Assembly (NCBI GenBank): GCA_030280995.1
Contig: JASXTE010000019.1
Span: 9,349,501-9,413,500, forward strand
Reading direction: 5' to 3'
Source: Hemileia vastatrix
Taxonomy: Eukaryota > Basidiomycota > Pucciniomycetes > Pucciniales > Zaghouaniaceae
Length of the DNA stretch: 64,000 nt
Numbering within the stretch: the first letter of the stretch is position 1; the number at the start of each line of letters is the position of its first letter. This document shows positions 21,398-34,008 of the stretch, one piece after another. The notes below the pieces were generated by a model that did not search any database, was not told the origin of the DNA, and saw nothing but the letters and a program-made list of their open reading frames with translations. The position numbers and the translations under genes were made by a program.

Positions 21398-24300
21398 ATG
21401 CTGGTTGATCCTCAGGACCCCTTCCAGTCACGCCCTCAAATAGCTTGTGAACGCCATCCCCCCCTGTCACGCGAATTGCGCAACCTCAATTCAACACCCG
21501 TCTCGGTTAATACCCATTTACGCCGACGGTCCCGGTCTTTTTTGGGTACACCATCTTTCCCTACCTCCTCTACCAGCAGTGCTAGTACTGCTCTTCAAAC
21601 ACCATCTCCTCAAACTAATTGTCAGACAAACCGACAATCACCTCACTTGGCCTTGCCACCCCTTGCTAGGCAGGCGAGTCAATCCCCCACTCGCTCGCGA
21701 CCGACTGCAGATAGTCGCGCGAGCTTTACCCCACAACCCAGGCCAACTCCACCTCACCTTACCACCCCTCATCCCCAACCCAGGCCACCACCCCACCACC
21801 TTACCACCACTTACCCCGACCCCAGACTACCTCCTCCTCAACCTAACACCATGCCTGCTTTGGCTGCCTTGCGTTTGCATTCGCGATGACCAAGGCGCTT
21901 TTCCCCGTGTGCAACGGTGTCGCGAAATGCTGGAACCGGGCCTGTGGAAGCAGAAGAAATGGGAGATGAGTCAGATGAAGGTTTAGAAACCTATAAAGGG
22001 AAAGACTGTGCTGAAATAATAGAAGAGATAGTACATAAAACAAAAAACATGGCAAAACTTAAAACTGATGGATCTAACTGGCAGATATGGGTTAAAAACC
22101 TGAATTTATTTCTAAAGCGCCGTGTACGTACAACTTGATATACAACTAATCCGGGTGCAATAATAGATGATGTCTCAAAATTTGAAGATGAAATGAGTTG
22201 GCACATATTATATTATACGCTTGAAGAAAAACTTCAAGGCTTTATCAATTTTGGCACCACCTGCTTTTAAGAATTTTCAATCCTCAGCAACAAATTTGAT
22301 AAAGCGTCTCATACATCACGAATATCACTTTTTGAAGACCTTTTAAAAATCAAAAATGCTCCTTTTACTGATGTTATGTTGCATGGTGAAAAAGTGAAAT
22401 CCATTTTTGAGGCTGTTGAACAATCCGGTTTTATTTTTGGTTTTGATGAAATGATGGCGATCTTTACTCAACTGTTGTTACCCTCCTCAGTTAAATATCT
22501 ATCATCTGAAGCAAGCCGTTTTTTCGAACTATGCCCTGACATCTCTCGACCATCCTTTGATCAGATGATGGATGTATTGCAAAACTCTTTTGTTAATGCT
22601 TCTAATTCCACTTCTCCCAGTGCTCCAACACTCTCCACCTCTTTTGAAACAACTATTGCCCCTGACTCAATGTCTACACTAGCTTTTAGAAAAGGAAAAA
22701 TGGACAGTTATCGTCCTGGCAACAAACGCCCAGATTACTCTTGTCACTTATGTAAATCAACTGAACATTTTGTACCGAACTGTCCTTATAATCCTGATGG
22801 GAATTCATTCAATGCTGAACTATGGGCACAACGTGAAGCACGAAGCCAACAAAATCGTGCAGCTATAGTTCATATACGTAGATCTTTGGGAGACCGAAAA
22901 GGAAAAAATACAGCTCAAAGCTCCTCAAAAGTTAAATTGAATGAAATTGACTGTAAAGCTCTTGATGTTCTTACTACGTCACTTCAAGAACTTGAACTAG
23001 GTAGTGAAGAATGGCAAACTGAAATGGGAGGTGATGGATCTCAAGCTGTTTTTGATTCTGGTGCCACCCATCATGTCACTGGTGATGTACGTCTTCTTTC
23101 TAACTTTCAAAGTTTGAAAAGACCTATTCCGGTTAAAACAGCTACTTATTTGGCGGCTGCTTTTATTACTGGTTATGGCAATCTTCTGATCAAAGGACCC
23201 AGAGAAGAATTGATCACCCTCAAAGGTGTTTTCTACTGTGATAAAGCAAAATCTACTCTTATTTCTCCTTTTGATCTTCTTCAGAATGGTATTTCATTAT
23301 CCCTCAATAAAAATAATGATTATATAATTTCAAAAAACAAAAAAATATTATTCATAGCTCCAATATCCTGTTCTGAACGCAAATGGACTGTTGATCTGGT
23401 TTATCCATGTAATCTAGACAGTAATCCTTTTGAAATCAATTATTCTAATTCTCTTTCTTCGGCTACCCTGCCTGCTCCTTTTGTTCCTTCTCCTACCTCA
23501 AACATCCCATATCTCAAAGCTGTTCCCGACTCTATTATGGATTGGCATCGTTGTCTAGCACACACCAGCACTAGAATTCTAAAAAAAATTGCCAAACTAG
23601 GCCTATGTCTCAATGCCCCTTCATATATCCCTTCATGTAGGTTACATTGTGATGTCTGTGCTGTATCTAAGAGTAAAAAGAAAAACACTTGTCTGGCAAC
23701 AAAAAGAGATCATCCTCTGATGGAATTGGTAGTTTCTGACCTTGTTGGTCCAATGGTTGATGTAACGGATAATGGAGAGATATGGGTTGCAACTTTCAGA
23801 GAATCTTTCTCAACATATGGTGAAGTTTTCATATTGAGAAAGAAATCTGATGTTTTTGAAGATTTTTTGAATTTCAAGAATAGATTGGAAAATGTTACCA
23901 ATCAACGCATGAAAATTCTACGTACAGACAATGGTAAAGAATATATGAATAGAAATTTTTCTGATTTCTTGTCAACTCAAGGTATTCTTCATGAACAAAA
24001 TGGAATGGCTGAACAATTCAATCAAACCATTGGCAAAATTGCACGCACTATACTCTTAGCTTCAAATCTACCTTCTACTTTTTGGACTTTAGCTTATTGT
24101 TGGGCATCATACATTCATAACCGATTACCAAATGTTAGAGTTACTGAAAGCACGCCTTATCAAATCATTTTCAATAAAACAGCGGATCTCTCTCCAATAA
24201 AAATTTTTGGTCAATGGGCTTATGTCCATATACCAACTGAAAAAAGAACCAGAATGGAGCCAAGAGCTAAGAGGTGTAGAGTAGTTGGTTTTGTTGATGG

Positions 24301-26089
24301 TGGGAAAGGTTGGATTTTTTGGCACCCTGAAACAAATTCTTTTGTCCAATCAGCAATGGCTAAATTCATACCTGAAGGAGAAGATATTACTGATGACTCT
24401 CTGACTAAACCTTACTCATCTGAATCTGCATCAAAGGGTGATCTTAATTTCATTCTTAACTCTTTAAAATTTGGCGATTTCACAGCAGAAGAAACTATAG
24501 CTGCACAAGATGTATTAGTCGATTTCATCAACAGAAATGCCAGCAAACTGTCTGATCAAGTACCCAGAACTTTCAAACAAGCTATGAAGAGACCAGATTC
24601 TGCTGAGTGGAAGGTAGCATGTAATCAAGAATTGGACAACATGTCAAAAATGAAAGTATGGGATATTGTGCCTCTTCCCCCAGGAAAAACAGTTACTGGT
24701 GCCAGATGGGTATTTGCTTTGAAAAGAGATGAATATGGTAAAATCATCAAACATAAAGCACGATATGTTGCTCAAGGTTTCAAGCAGGTTGAGGGAGTCA
24801 ATTTCAAAGAAACTTTTGCTCCAACAGCTACTTTTGCCTCTCTACGATTAATTCTTACTCTTTCAGCTACTTACAATTGGCCAATCAAAACCTTTGACAT
24901 TACAGCAGCTTATCTTCACAGTGATCTTGATGAAGAAATCTATGTCAAGCAACCTGAAGGTTTTGAATCAGCTGAACCCACCCATGTATGCAAACTCAAA
25001 AAAGCATTATATGGAACCAAACAAGCAGCAAGATGTTGGTGGAAACACCTCAGTAGTATCCTGGAAGATTTGGGTTATAGATCAAGTAATCAAGATGCTA
25101 GTGTATATGTACTGACTAAAAATGGATCGAAGGGAATGCTCTGGATCCATGTGGATGATGGTGTGGTAGTTGGAAGTGATGAAACGGTTTTGAAGGTTTT
25201 AGAGGAGGATATGGGTGAAAAGTTGAAAGTGAAATGGTCCAATGGTATTTCTTCAATAGTTGGTTTGGCAGTTTCAAGATGTCCAGATGGTTTTATCATT
25301 CATCAACCTGCTCTGGGGAATAAAATTCTTAATGAACATAATCCAACTAGTCTCATGTCATACTTGCCTTTACCAATGGGTCTTTCTTTGACATCTCTGA
25401 AGGAAAAAATACACCCTCCCCAAGAAGCAATCAAATTTCTGTCAATAATAGGTTCTTTATCTTATCTTGTTTCCAGATCCAGACCTGATTTAGCGTATCC
25501 CGTTAACTTCCTGGCACGTTATGCATCAAGACCAGGTAAAGCTGAATGGGATGCACTACATCACTTACTGAGATACTTGCAATTCACCAAGGATATGAAA
25601 TTTCATTTATTTCCATCTATCAAAGCAACTCCGTCAACTGAAGTTTACTGTGATGCAACATGGGGCGGTGAATTTGCAAGAGCCACTGGAGGTCATGTTC
25701 TTGAAGTCAACAACTGTCTCATTCTGTGGCAATCTAAACGGCAGTCAAGAGTAGCAACAGCTTCCCTCCACTCAGAATTGATGGCAATGTCCAATGCTAC
25801 AAGGCAAGCTCTATGGTTAAGAAACCTCCTGCGTGAAGTTGATCTGTGTCATGGTCCAACAACACTTTACTGTGATAATAAAGGAGCCATTGTTGCTGCT
25901 ACGGACAACCCTTCAGACAAAAGGTGTAGACATGTTGACCGTGATTTCTATTTTGTTAATGAGCAAGTTCACAGAAAAGAAATTGTAATTGAATGGGTCT
26001 CATCAAATAACCAAGTAGCGGATTTGTTGAAAAAAAATCTGGGACCAACTGTCTGGAAGGAGAAAAGAATTTTATTGGGGGTTTTCTAA
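21398..26089 (+). pseudogene. Ty1/copia gag-pol polyprotein with three internal stops
   Basis: One frame of 1563 codons runs from ATG 21398 to TAA at 26087-26089. Internal stops are TGA 21887, TGA 22136 and TAA 22268; everything after 22268 is open (over 1270 codons). Order: proline-rich N-terminus, gag block (DGSNWQIWVKNL), zinc knuckle CHLCKSTEHFVPNC (Cys codon at 22742), protease DSGA (23054), integrase with HHCC zinc finger and D (23738), D (23927), E (24011), RT with VDD (25151-25159), RNase H (YCDATWGG, SELMAM, YCDNKGA). The second integrase Asp and the Glu are 27 residues apart, not 35, so eight codons are missing in frame. It encodes particle, protease, integrase and RT. Confidence 0.9.
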
Positions 26090-26167
26090 TTCTATGTTAT
26101 TTTGTTTTGTTTTTATTTTATTTTTTCACTTTCTTACATCCATTTTACGGTTTTAGGGAAATCACTA

Positions 26168-26177
26168 AGAGGGGGGG
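26168..26177 (+). other. Polypurine tract of copia element
   Basis: AAGAGGGGGGG-type purines end at the 3' LTR start (26178). Confidence 0.75.
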
Positions 26178-26298
26178 TGTTAAGTACACAATACTATATG
26201 CTTAGTGATTTATGCAATTGTATGTAGTATATCCTATGGTGCAGCAGAAGTGTGTAACTCCGGTTCACTCCGGAAGAAACGCTGACGCTGCTACCATA
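26178..26298 (+). repeat. 3' LTR of copia element (121 bp)
   Basis: It matches the 5' LTR except for five substitutions. One of them, at the CCGG/CCAG position, is compatible with a CpG transition. Confidence 0.9.
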
Positions 26299-26303
26299 CC
26301 AAC

Positions 26304-26990
26304 AATAAGTCAAATGGCTTTTTGCCAGTGACAGAATGTACTGCACTATTGTATTCAAATTATAAAACTGGGATAAGGGTTACCCAATCATGCCTGAATT
26401 TTTCATTTTCTTTAAAGTTAAGACCAAAAGCACAATATCTTCTTATCATATCTTCTAAAGTTTGTATCATTCTTTCTGCTAGCCCATCAGTTTGTGGATG
26501 GTGTTCTGTAGAAAGTTTTAATTGTCACCCTGAAACATCCATAAGTGATTTCCTGAACTCAGAAGTAGATTTAGGATTTATTTCTGAGACTATTTCTTTG
26601 GGAAAACCTGCTATATTTAACACTTGTGTTCACCACCAAAAAGCTAAGTCCTTTGCAGAATCCTCTTTGTGGGTAGAAATAAATTTACACATTTTTGTAA
26701 ATCTATCTACAATTACCCAGCAGGAGTTATAACTCTTATGCCCTGCTATTGGAAAACATGTTACATAGTCCATGTTAATTATTTCCCATGGGGATTTTGG
26801 TTTCTCAATTTGTTGTAATGAACCAGCTCTTTTTCCTGTTGATCTTTTTGATTTTTGGCAAGAATCACACGTCTCAACATATTTTTGAACATCCTCAGAC
26901 ATTCTAATCCACCAAGCTGTGTTTTACACTCTGGTTAATGTTTTATGGTAGTCAAAATGACCTGCTAAAATATCATCATGACATATACTT
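26304..26990 (-). pseudogene. Ty3 element B integrase zinc finger and core
   Basis: Minus-strand blocks are HDDILAGHF (histidines of the HHCC finger), CDSCQKSKRSTGK (cysteines), NMDYVTCF (first Asp), a VSEINPKST block where the second Asp would be expected but Glu is read, HHPQTDGLAERM (Glu kept) and EYNSAVHSVTGKKP. Stops interrupt at several places. The enzyme would insert the cDNA; the changed second acidic residue and the stops mean it cannot. It ends at the copia insertion. Confidence 0.8.
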
Positions 26991-27874
26991 AAAATTAACT
27001 CCTTCATTGAAGGGGAAATCACAATTACATTACTTAATTTTTTTGTGTAATATATAAAACCATCCTCAATGAAAAATTTTACTTTTTCTAATGCCTCTTT
27101 ATACTTAATTGGTAATGCTTTTATTAAAACATTCATTGAAGCATTAGATGGATCATTTAATATTGTAGTTAATTTACTCAAGTCAGGATCTGAATTATAA
27201 TTATCAAGAATTGATTGCATAAATTCATCCTCAAGATCTACAATATAAATGCCATAAATGTTAATAATCTCTGACTCAGGAACATAAGCAGGATTATCAT
27301 CATTATTAGGCAGAGGTACTCTAGATAACAGATCTACATTAGAGTGCAAGGTTCCTGCTCTATGTGTAATAGTCATCCGGCCTCTGTATTCTTGTACAGC
27401 CAATTTCCATCTAAACATGTGTCTATTAGGAGTTTTCATGTTTAAGAGTGACTTAACTGCACTACAGTCAGTTATTAACTCAAATTTTTGGTCTTCACCG
27501 TAATAATGTAGCTTCTCAAGAGCCCATACTACTGCCAAACATTCAATTTGAGTAGAACCATATTTTAATTCACTACTTCTTAGAGTACATGAAATATGGC
27601 AAATTACTACTTCTGACATTTTCACTTAAATAAGTTGTTTTTGATTCAAAGCAGCACCCAGACCAATAAAACTTGCATCTATATATAATACAAAAGGCAA
27701 TTGGAAATCTGGTAATCTCAAGATAGGAGCTGTCATCAAAAATTCTTTCAACTTATCAAAAGCCTGTTGTCTTTCATTATTCAAAATGAAAGCTTCTGAT
27801 TTCTTTATCAGTGTGGTCAATGGTGCAGCAATTAATTGGTAGTTTTTTATATATTGTCCATAATAACCACACAT
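26924..27874 (-). pseudogene. Ty3 element B RNase H and connection domain
   Basis: It contains FVLYIDASFIGLGAAL (RNase H first Asp), then CLAVVWALEKLHYY (Glu), ITDCSAVKSLL (Asp), a TPNRHMFRW block and HRAGTLHSNVDLLSR. The order is the usual Ty3 RNase H followed by the linker to integrase. A stop and frame change near 27626 separates two long open pieces (27626-27874 and 26924-27625). Confidence 0.85.
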
Positions 27875-28460
27875 ACCAAGAAAAGATTTTACATACTTTA
27901 CATTTGAGGAATGCCAATATTCTTTATTGCAGCCACCTTATTTTGTCTACACATATTTGTAAGCCAGATACAATATGACCAAGCACTTTTAAAGTTATAA
28001 ACACAAATTTACATTTTTTCAATGCAAGGGTAATTTTTATTTCATCCATTTTTTGAAATACCTTCTTTAAATGGATTAAGTGTTCATCATATGTCTTAGA
28101 GAACACTATAATGTCATCAATGTATACCATTAACCATCCCTCAATCATCTCATTATGGAATTTTATATCCATTTACTTCTGAAATACTGATGGAGTATTT
28201 TTCGGTCCAAATCACATCCTGATATATTTATAAATTCCCATGTGTGTTGTTATCAAATAAAAGTTCTATGAATTCTTTTCAACAGGAATTTGATGGTACC
28301 CTTTATTTCCATCTAAGCAACTTATATACTTAGCACCTTTAAAGGTAGCATTTATAGAGGCAATCCTTGGAAAGGGATAAATATCATCTACTTTAAATTT
28401 ATTTAAGGCTCTATAATCACCACACAGTCTTGCTTTATCTTGTTCATAAGAAATTAGCAC
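27875..28460 (-). pseudogene. Ty3 element B reverse transcriptase
   Basis: Minus-strand blocks are DKARLCGDYRALN, FPRIASINATFKGAKYISCLDGN, GYHQIPVEK, then after frame breaks MIEGWLMVYIDDIIVFSK with the catalytic YIDD intact, and LKVLGHIVSGLQI. Two frame breaks lie between 28173 and 28270. This copy supplies the RT part that is missing in remnant A at 1-1731. Confidence 0.85.
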
Positions 28461-28468
28461 TGCTGATA

Positions 28469-29602
28469 TTACACAATAGTAGTTTCAACCTTCTCAAGAA
28501 TGTTCATATTTAATAAAATCTTAATATTATCCTCTATGTCTTTCCCCTTCATTGGTGAAGCAGGGTAAGGTTTCTTTTTAAGACTAGCAGGAATATTATC
28601 CATATCACAGGTTAAACTAATCTTCATCTCATGATATTTTACAACACCAATTTCATTTGTACCATGTGCAAAAGCCATTGGAAATGCTTTAATTAAGTCA
28701 TAAATATTATTTTTCTCAGCTTCACTTATCTGATTTCTAAATGATGCTTTAGAAATTTCTGTTTCCAGATGTTCCATTCCATTGGATTCTCTTCCTTTGC
28801 ACAGAATATTTGTTACTGACTCAATGTGTAAGACTGTGTTAAAAGAATATATTTCAAATTTCCTTTTACCATACATTCCAATGGTAAAATTGTTATTAGC
28901 AGGGTCTAATTTCACACCAAACATAGTCAGAATATCATTTCCAAAGATAAAACAGTTACTAAAGTTAGTATTATCCATTACTACAAAGTCACAAGTTACT
29001 CTTAAATAACTGTATTGATTTTTAAATAAAACAACATCTTTGTATCTAAGAATGGGGTGTAGTATTGATCCAAAACCTCTCCAATTTTTACTTTGAAGGG
29101 GTTCAAGCTTAGACTTATATTCACTATCAATTTTCTGTTATGTAATAGTAGAAACAACAGAACCAGCAGCTCCTGTGTCCAATACTATATTAAAATTTTC
29201 ACCAGAAATGATAGCTGGAACCGTGATAGGTGTCATTCTATAGTTCTCAGCTTGTATATCTTTAATGATTTCAGCATCCTCAAAATTCAATAAAGATTCA
29301 TTGGAGTCCATGTTTAATATTTGATTTTCAAAGATGGACAAATCATCTTCCAACATACAGACTTCATTTTCCTCACTATATGAGATATTGCTGTCATAAT
29401 CACTTGATTCTTTACTTTTTTCAGTTTCAGATTCAGATTCACATTGATTTTCAACAATATTTATATTCTTCTCACATTTGTGACCTTTAACCCAAGGTTT
29501 TTTACACTTATAACAAGTATTTGTTTCATACTTTTTTGGTACTACAGGTGCAGTAGGTTTTTTCTGTTTTTCCTGAAGTGTTTTTGAATTCTGATTTTTC
29601 AC
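28469..29602 (-). pseudogene. Ty3 element B gag zinc knuckle, acidic linker and protease
   Basis: The frame from 29602 has CYKCKKPWVKGHKC, the CX2C-x7-HxC knuckle common in this Ty3 lineage, then an acidic region and NIVLDTGAAGSVV (protease active site DTGA). After a stop at 29138 it continues with SKNWRGFGSI, VVMDNTNFSNCFIFGNDIL and the linker AFAHGTNEIG. The region parallels 14-904 closely. Confidence 0.85.
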
Positions 29603-32343
29603 AGGTTCAACATTTTGTTTATAAGTGAAATACCTTGATTCATACTTATGGTTTAATGATATTTCATTTCAAATATTAATAAAGTCAGAATATTTGGTAA
29701 CATTAATTGTTCTAGATACAACAATGTCTCTGACGGATATAGGTAATTTATATATTATCATATCTTTCCATAAGCTAAAATCCATGTTAGGCTCAATGAC
29801 TTTTAATATTCTATTTAAATTCATTAAAAATACCATAGGTTTGTCACCATTCAACGGATTATACCTAGTTTTCTCATAAAATCTCTGCTGAGTGAGCCTG
29901 AATTTAGAGCCTCCAAATTTTTTTTCAATTTGATTTTTCCATTCAGCCCAAGATTAATCTTTACCCTTACTCAAAACAGCTTCAAACCATAATAAAGCAA
30001 CATCCTTAAATAAAGAGATTAATTTTGATATTATTTCTTCATCTGGTAATATGAGAATTTCAAGTGGTCAATTCTTTGGATAAAATGTTGCCAATCAGAG
30101 CTGGCTTCCCCATCATAAGTTGGGTACTGTCACGTGCCACGTGACACTCGAGGCAAAAGCAGCTCATTAAATCAATAATAAGAGGCTCAAATCCATACTC
30201 GAAGCGCAGAAAGCAATTCTCCATAGCAACTGTGACTTTCCTTTGTGTACTTGCTATTCAACCACGCTAGCCTAAACTCTAAATCTAAATTAGTCAATCT
30301 CTCAATAGTGTGTCTTAGTCTTTTTTCAATAAGCGACGCACAGCGCAATAGTTAATATAATAGTACATTAAAAGGTTTATGAAATGTCTGTGGTTTATTA
30401 AGGGGTAGCGAGCATGGACGGAATGGTTAGTGAAGGATTAAAGGGTTAACAGATTTTAGTGAGGAGGGTCCGGGTGTAATGGATGTATATTAATGGTCTG
30501 TGGTGCGTGGAATGGTGGATGGGTATGAGTTCAATGCAAGGAGGAGTAAAAAATATAAAAGGGGTTGGGTTTTTGGTTCGATACTCTTTAGAATTAAATT
30601 ATAAAAAGTATTTATAGTTAATAGTTGTAAAGCTTTAAGTTAATTCATTATTATTATATCTTTCTTTATTTTCTCAATAATCATCTCTAAATCCTAAATC
30701 TTTGATTGTTGAGTTTCCAACCCTTCGTGAGATCTTAAGAATTTTAATATTACCTTTCAATTATATTAGAATCCTTCTCGAACAAAACTCAAAACAGTAG
30801 TTCTTCCTTCGAGTCATCTTCGAACCACTCCCTTGAATCATTCCTCTGTGCTTTGAAGAAGTATCTAAACTCCTCATCTCACTTACAGGAACGTCCTCGA
30901 CCTTGTGCGTAGGTTGTCCGGTGACAGGTACTGATTGATCTTAGGCCAGTTCTTCTGATTGGATTTTATTTCACTAATCTTAGGTAAATTCAATAACTCA
31001 TTTACTCTTGATAAATGGTCTTGTATTTCCACCTGTACATATTTGTGACTTACATTTTTAGATTTGACACTACCACTAGATGATTTTAGTTGTGGTGGTA
31101 CAGGGAAGGAATGAGATTCAATTTTGCCAATGAAAGAATTATTATTATACTGAGTATACTTATGATTATCCTGATTCATCAGTAGATTTGCAGCTTCATT
31201 CTCAACTTTAGTAATTCTTTTTAGCAGCTCAGAGAAACTTTCATTTGTCTGGCCAAAAGATAACTTAGTTCTTTATTCAGTTTTCAATAAAAGTGCTTCA
31301 TACAATTTTTCCAACTCTCAGAATTTGTTTGAAAGTTCACTATATTTATTACTCAATGAATCATATTTAAGAGTTAGAGAAAAATGTTCATTCTCTAATT
31401 CTTTATTACCTGTTTCCAGTTGAGAAATTTTCAATGTTAAGGATGAAATTGTATCACTTGTGAGCTTAACTGTCTGTTCCTCACAATCAGTCATTCTATT
31501 CCACAATGCTGAAATAATTCTATGGACAGTTGGATAATTGTTAAAATACTTCATGACTTCCTTCTCAATTCTCTCACTTTCTTGTGAACTTCTCATCTCG
31601 CAAGTAAGTGGTGGCAACTGGGGATTAACTGTATTATTTTTATAAATAGTACTGTTGTTAATGACAAAAGACAAGTCAGGTGTATCTACATCAAAACCTA
31701 ATTTTCTTAAGTCCTCCTCTATTTTTTGCACAGATTTGACATCAATAATATTACCTATATTGTAATCATCAGTATTATGTTCAATATGCGAGGGTAATCT
31801 ACTTACCACGGAATTTGTGTGAGCCCTGATTTTTGGCGCTTTTGTTTTCCCTTGTAGGGGTGAACTGAGGAAGTCTGATGAGGAGGATCCCTGTTGCAGC
31901 TGTGACTGGACCATTGTTGATGGAACCAATCCCACTTCCATTTGTCTACCAGGATTTTCTCCTGGGAGTGATGTGACCCTCCTGGGGTAGGGGGTTTCTG
32001 ACTTGGCTGGCCTCCCTTTAGCTCTACCAGTGATTGATTCATCTGCTGGAATCCTACCTTGAAATTTTTCTGCAATTGCTCTGACTCCTTGAGCATGAGA
32101 GACTTTTATTCCTCCAACTTCAGTAACTTTTTTGCAAGATGGGATAGTTGATCCTTCAGAGGAGGAGACATCTTTTTAATGGTAATCTTTTTTAAGAGGG
32201 TGTATTTTTCCTCTATACTCATTTGCTCTGCCTGGGGGTATGACTGACCCTCCATGGTTCTGTCCTGGAGCAATATTTTTGTTAGCTTCAGACCTGGTAT
32301 TATAAGCAGGATTTTCACTTAAATTGTCCTGGGGAGCACTCAT
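29603..32343 (-). pseudogene. Ty3 element B gag, interrupted by solo LTR
   Basis: ATG at 32343 (MSAPQDNLSENPAYNTRS) is the likely gag start, 510 bp inside the 5' LTR. A stop and frame breaks follow near 32160 and 32100. A long open piece (31941-31318) ends in a coiled-coil-like leucine and glutamate-rich stretch. After the solo LTR (30128-30926) gag resumes with YDGEASSDWQHFIQRID, SLWKDMIIYKLP and SVRDIVVSRT, the retrotransposon gag core that forms the particle. The 5-bp duplication GGTAC shows the LTR inserted in gag. Confidence 0.75.
30128..30926 (+). mobile_element. Solo LTR 1 (799 bp) inside Ty3 element B gag
   Basis: It begins TGTCACGTG and ends GGTGACA. GGTAC occurs on both sides (30123-30127 and 30927-30931). 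It is homologous over its length to 55155-55964 and to the 5' LTR at 58478-59283. TATAAAAG at about 30554 is the likely core promoter. The internal region has been lost by LTR-LTR recombination. Confidence 0.95.
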
Positions 32344-32840
32344 ATTGATAATAATAACAATATCTTACGTCTAAAGAAAGGAAAACCTATTGGAATTAGA
32401 AGATTAAAAGTATTAGCAATGTTATTACTAATAAAAATCACTGGAGCTTACCCTGAATTTAAATCTTTATTTATTTAAATAAAATATATGAAAAATTTGA
32501 AAAAATCTGTTAAAAATAAAATAATAAGTTTAACTAGACCTTCATAAGGCTGAATTAATATCTTACCAAGATTTAACCAAATACCAATTTAATTGGGTGT
32601 TATATTGGTGACCAAATACCAAGTAAAATTAGGTTTATATTGGGTAAAGTTACTACTGTAAATACCTAATTTTAATTATAAAAAATTAGTAAAATTATTA
32701 TAAGGATTCTTTTCTGCAATCACTGAGTTATGATGACGCACTATTGTGCAGCAGACCCAAATATTAGGTTTGCTTTTGAGCTATACTAAAGGAAAAATGA
32801 CATCCCAAGGCTTATACTAAATAATAAGTAAAAACTAAGG

Positions 32841-32850
32841 AAAGACCCCA
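32841..32850 (-). other. Candidate primer binding site of Ty3 element B
   Basis: Two bases inside the 5' LTR the minus strand reads TGGGGTCTTT, starting with TGG as required to pair with a tRNA 3' CCA end. I cannot assign the tRNA. Confidence 0.5.
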
Positions 32851-32852
32851 AT

Positions 32853-34008
32853 TGTCAGTGTATCTAGTATATAAGTATGATTTAATAGTATTTATTAATG
32901 GTCCTTCTACTTATTGATAAATGATTTAGTGATTAAACCTCAGGGGAAGACTAATAAAATAGTTATACTCAAATAAAACTCACAATACTTGGATTTAAAT
33001 GTGTGCTAGTAGTGGAAAATTGATAAATAGAATATAGTTATAGCTTATATAATGATAATATCAATTTATAAAGGCTTTATAATATATTTCTAAATGATAA
33101 TAATTGTGTTTTAAATGTTTAATTTAATTGTAGTAAGTAAGTGATGTCTAATAACTGTCAAAATCCTCCCTTACTTATACCAAAATCCACTGGAGTGCAC
33201 AGACCTTCAATCCAGATGATGTCACTGCTATCCCCGGAAATTAAAGCACTTTGAGGGCCCATCACCTCCCCATGGCGTCCCACTTCAAGAAGATTCAACA
33301 CCCAGACCTCCATTAAGGACCCTGCATCACAATTAATGATAACAAAGACCCATACCATAAATAGAAAATCCAGATAAAAGCAGATACCATAAAGAAACAG
33401 GTAAAATAACTAATCCAAAAGGAATAAAATCAAACCCAAAGAATATAAAGAAACAAATTAAATTTCCAAGCCCCCAATAACATCCCCAAGCATCCATATT
33501 AACCCAGCAATGACCTCCCAACCCATAAATCCATGAATATCCATCCAAGGAAACAGATTAAGTTGTCCAAACTGAGTGCATGCGCCTGAAATAGATGTTT
33601 ATGCTTCTGTACGCGTTGTGAATCCACTGAATATGTTCATATGACCTAGAATAAGCAGAAAAACAAAGGTTATAGGCTATTAAGAGGCCAAAACCCACTT
33701 ATAGACCTAAATATACATAATATACTGCATATTTCACTGAATATGAGATTTATGTATACATATAAGCTTATGTATATCAATAATTACTTAATATCACTTA
33801 AGATAAATATATTATAACTCCATAAACACCTTAATAAGTATTATAAGGCTATCAATAAGCTATTTAAACTACTATAAGTTATATAATAGTGTAATAATTA
33901 TATATATAAGTGTTTTAACCTTATTTTTAAGATATAAGCTTAATGTATTTAAGGTTATCTTATTTTAAATATAAGAATTACTCAGTCTCAGAGATACCTA
34001 GGCTGACA
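32853..34008 (-). repeat. 5' LTR of Ty3 element B (1156 bp)
   Basis: Pairs with 19237-20413 with few substitutions and one 20-bp indel. It has the same TGTCAG...CTGACA ends. Confidence 0.9.

Larger units (their letters stand above)
21139..26298 (+). mobile_element. Ty1/copia element, lightly damaged, nested in Ty3 element B
   Basis: Two 121-bp LTRs (21139-21259 and 26178-26298) differ at five positions, about 96% identity by my count. CCAAC flanks both sides (21134-21138 and 26299-26303), a 5-bp TSD. A primer site, a single gag-pol frame and a polypurine tract lie between. Taking out the element and one CCAAC makes the integrase frame of the host Ty3 element continuous. It is clearly younger than its surroundings. 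Confidence 0.95.
19237..34008 (-). mobile_element. Ty3/gypsy element B with two LTRs and two nested insertions
   Basis: LTRs at 19237-20413 and 32853-34008 both run TGTCAG...CTGACA and are nearly identical over long stretches. On the minus strand the order is 5' LTR, primer site, gag, protease, RT, RNase H, integrase, chromodomain-like tail, polypurine tract and 3' LTR. A copia element (21139-26298) and a solo LTR (30128-30926) are nested inside; without them and their TSDs it is about 8.8 kb. TTTTT flanks both ends, compatible with a 5-bp TSD but in T-rich DNA. It is inserted in the hairpin repeats of transposon copy 2. Confidence 0.9.

Noticed and set aside
21447..22206. Overlapping open frames on both strands in the copia leader
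   Set aside because: The frame starting at 21398 continues in register into the zinc knuckle and pol, so the others are compositional shadows of the C-rich segment.
23440..25299. Minus-strand and alternate-frame open frames within copia pol
   Set aside because: They lie entirely inside the conserved integrase and RT coding frame and resemble no family.
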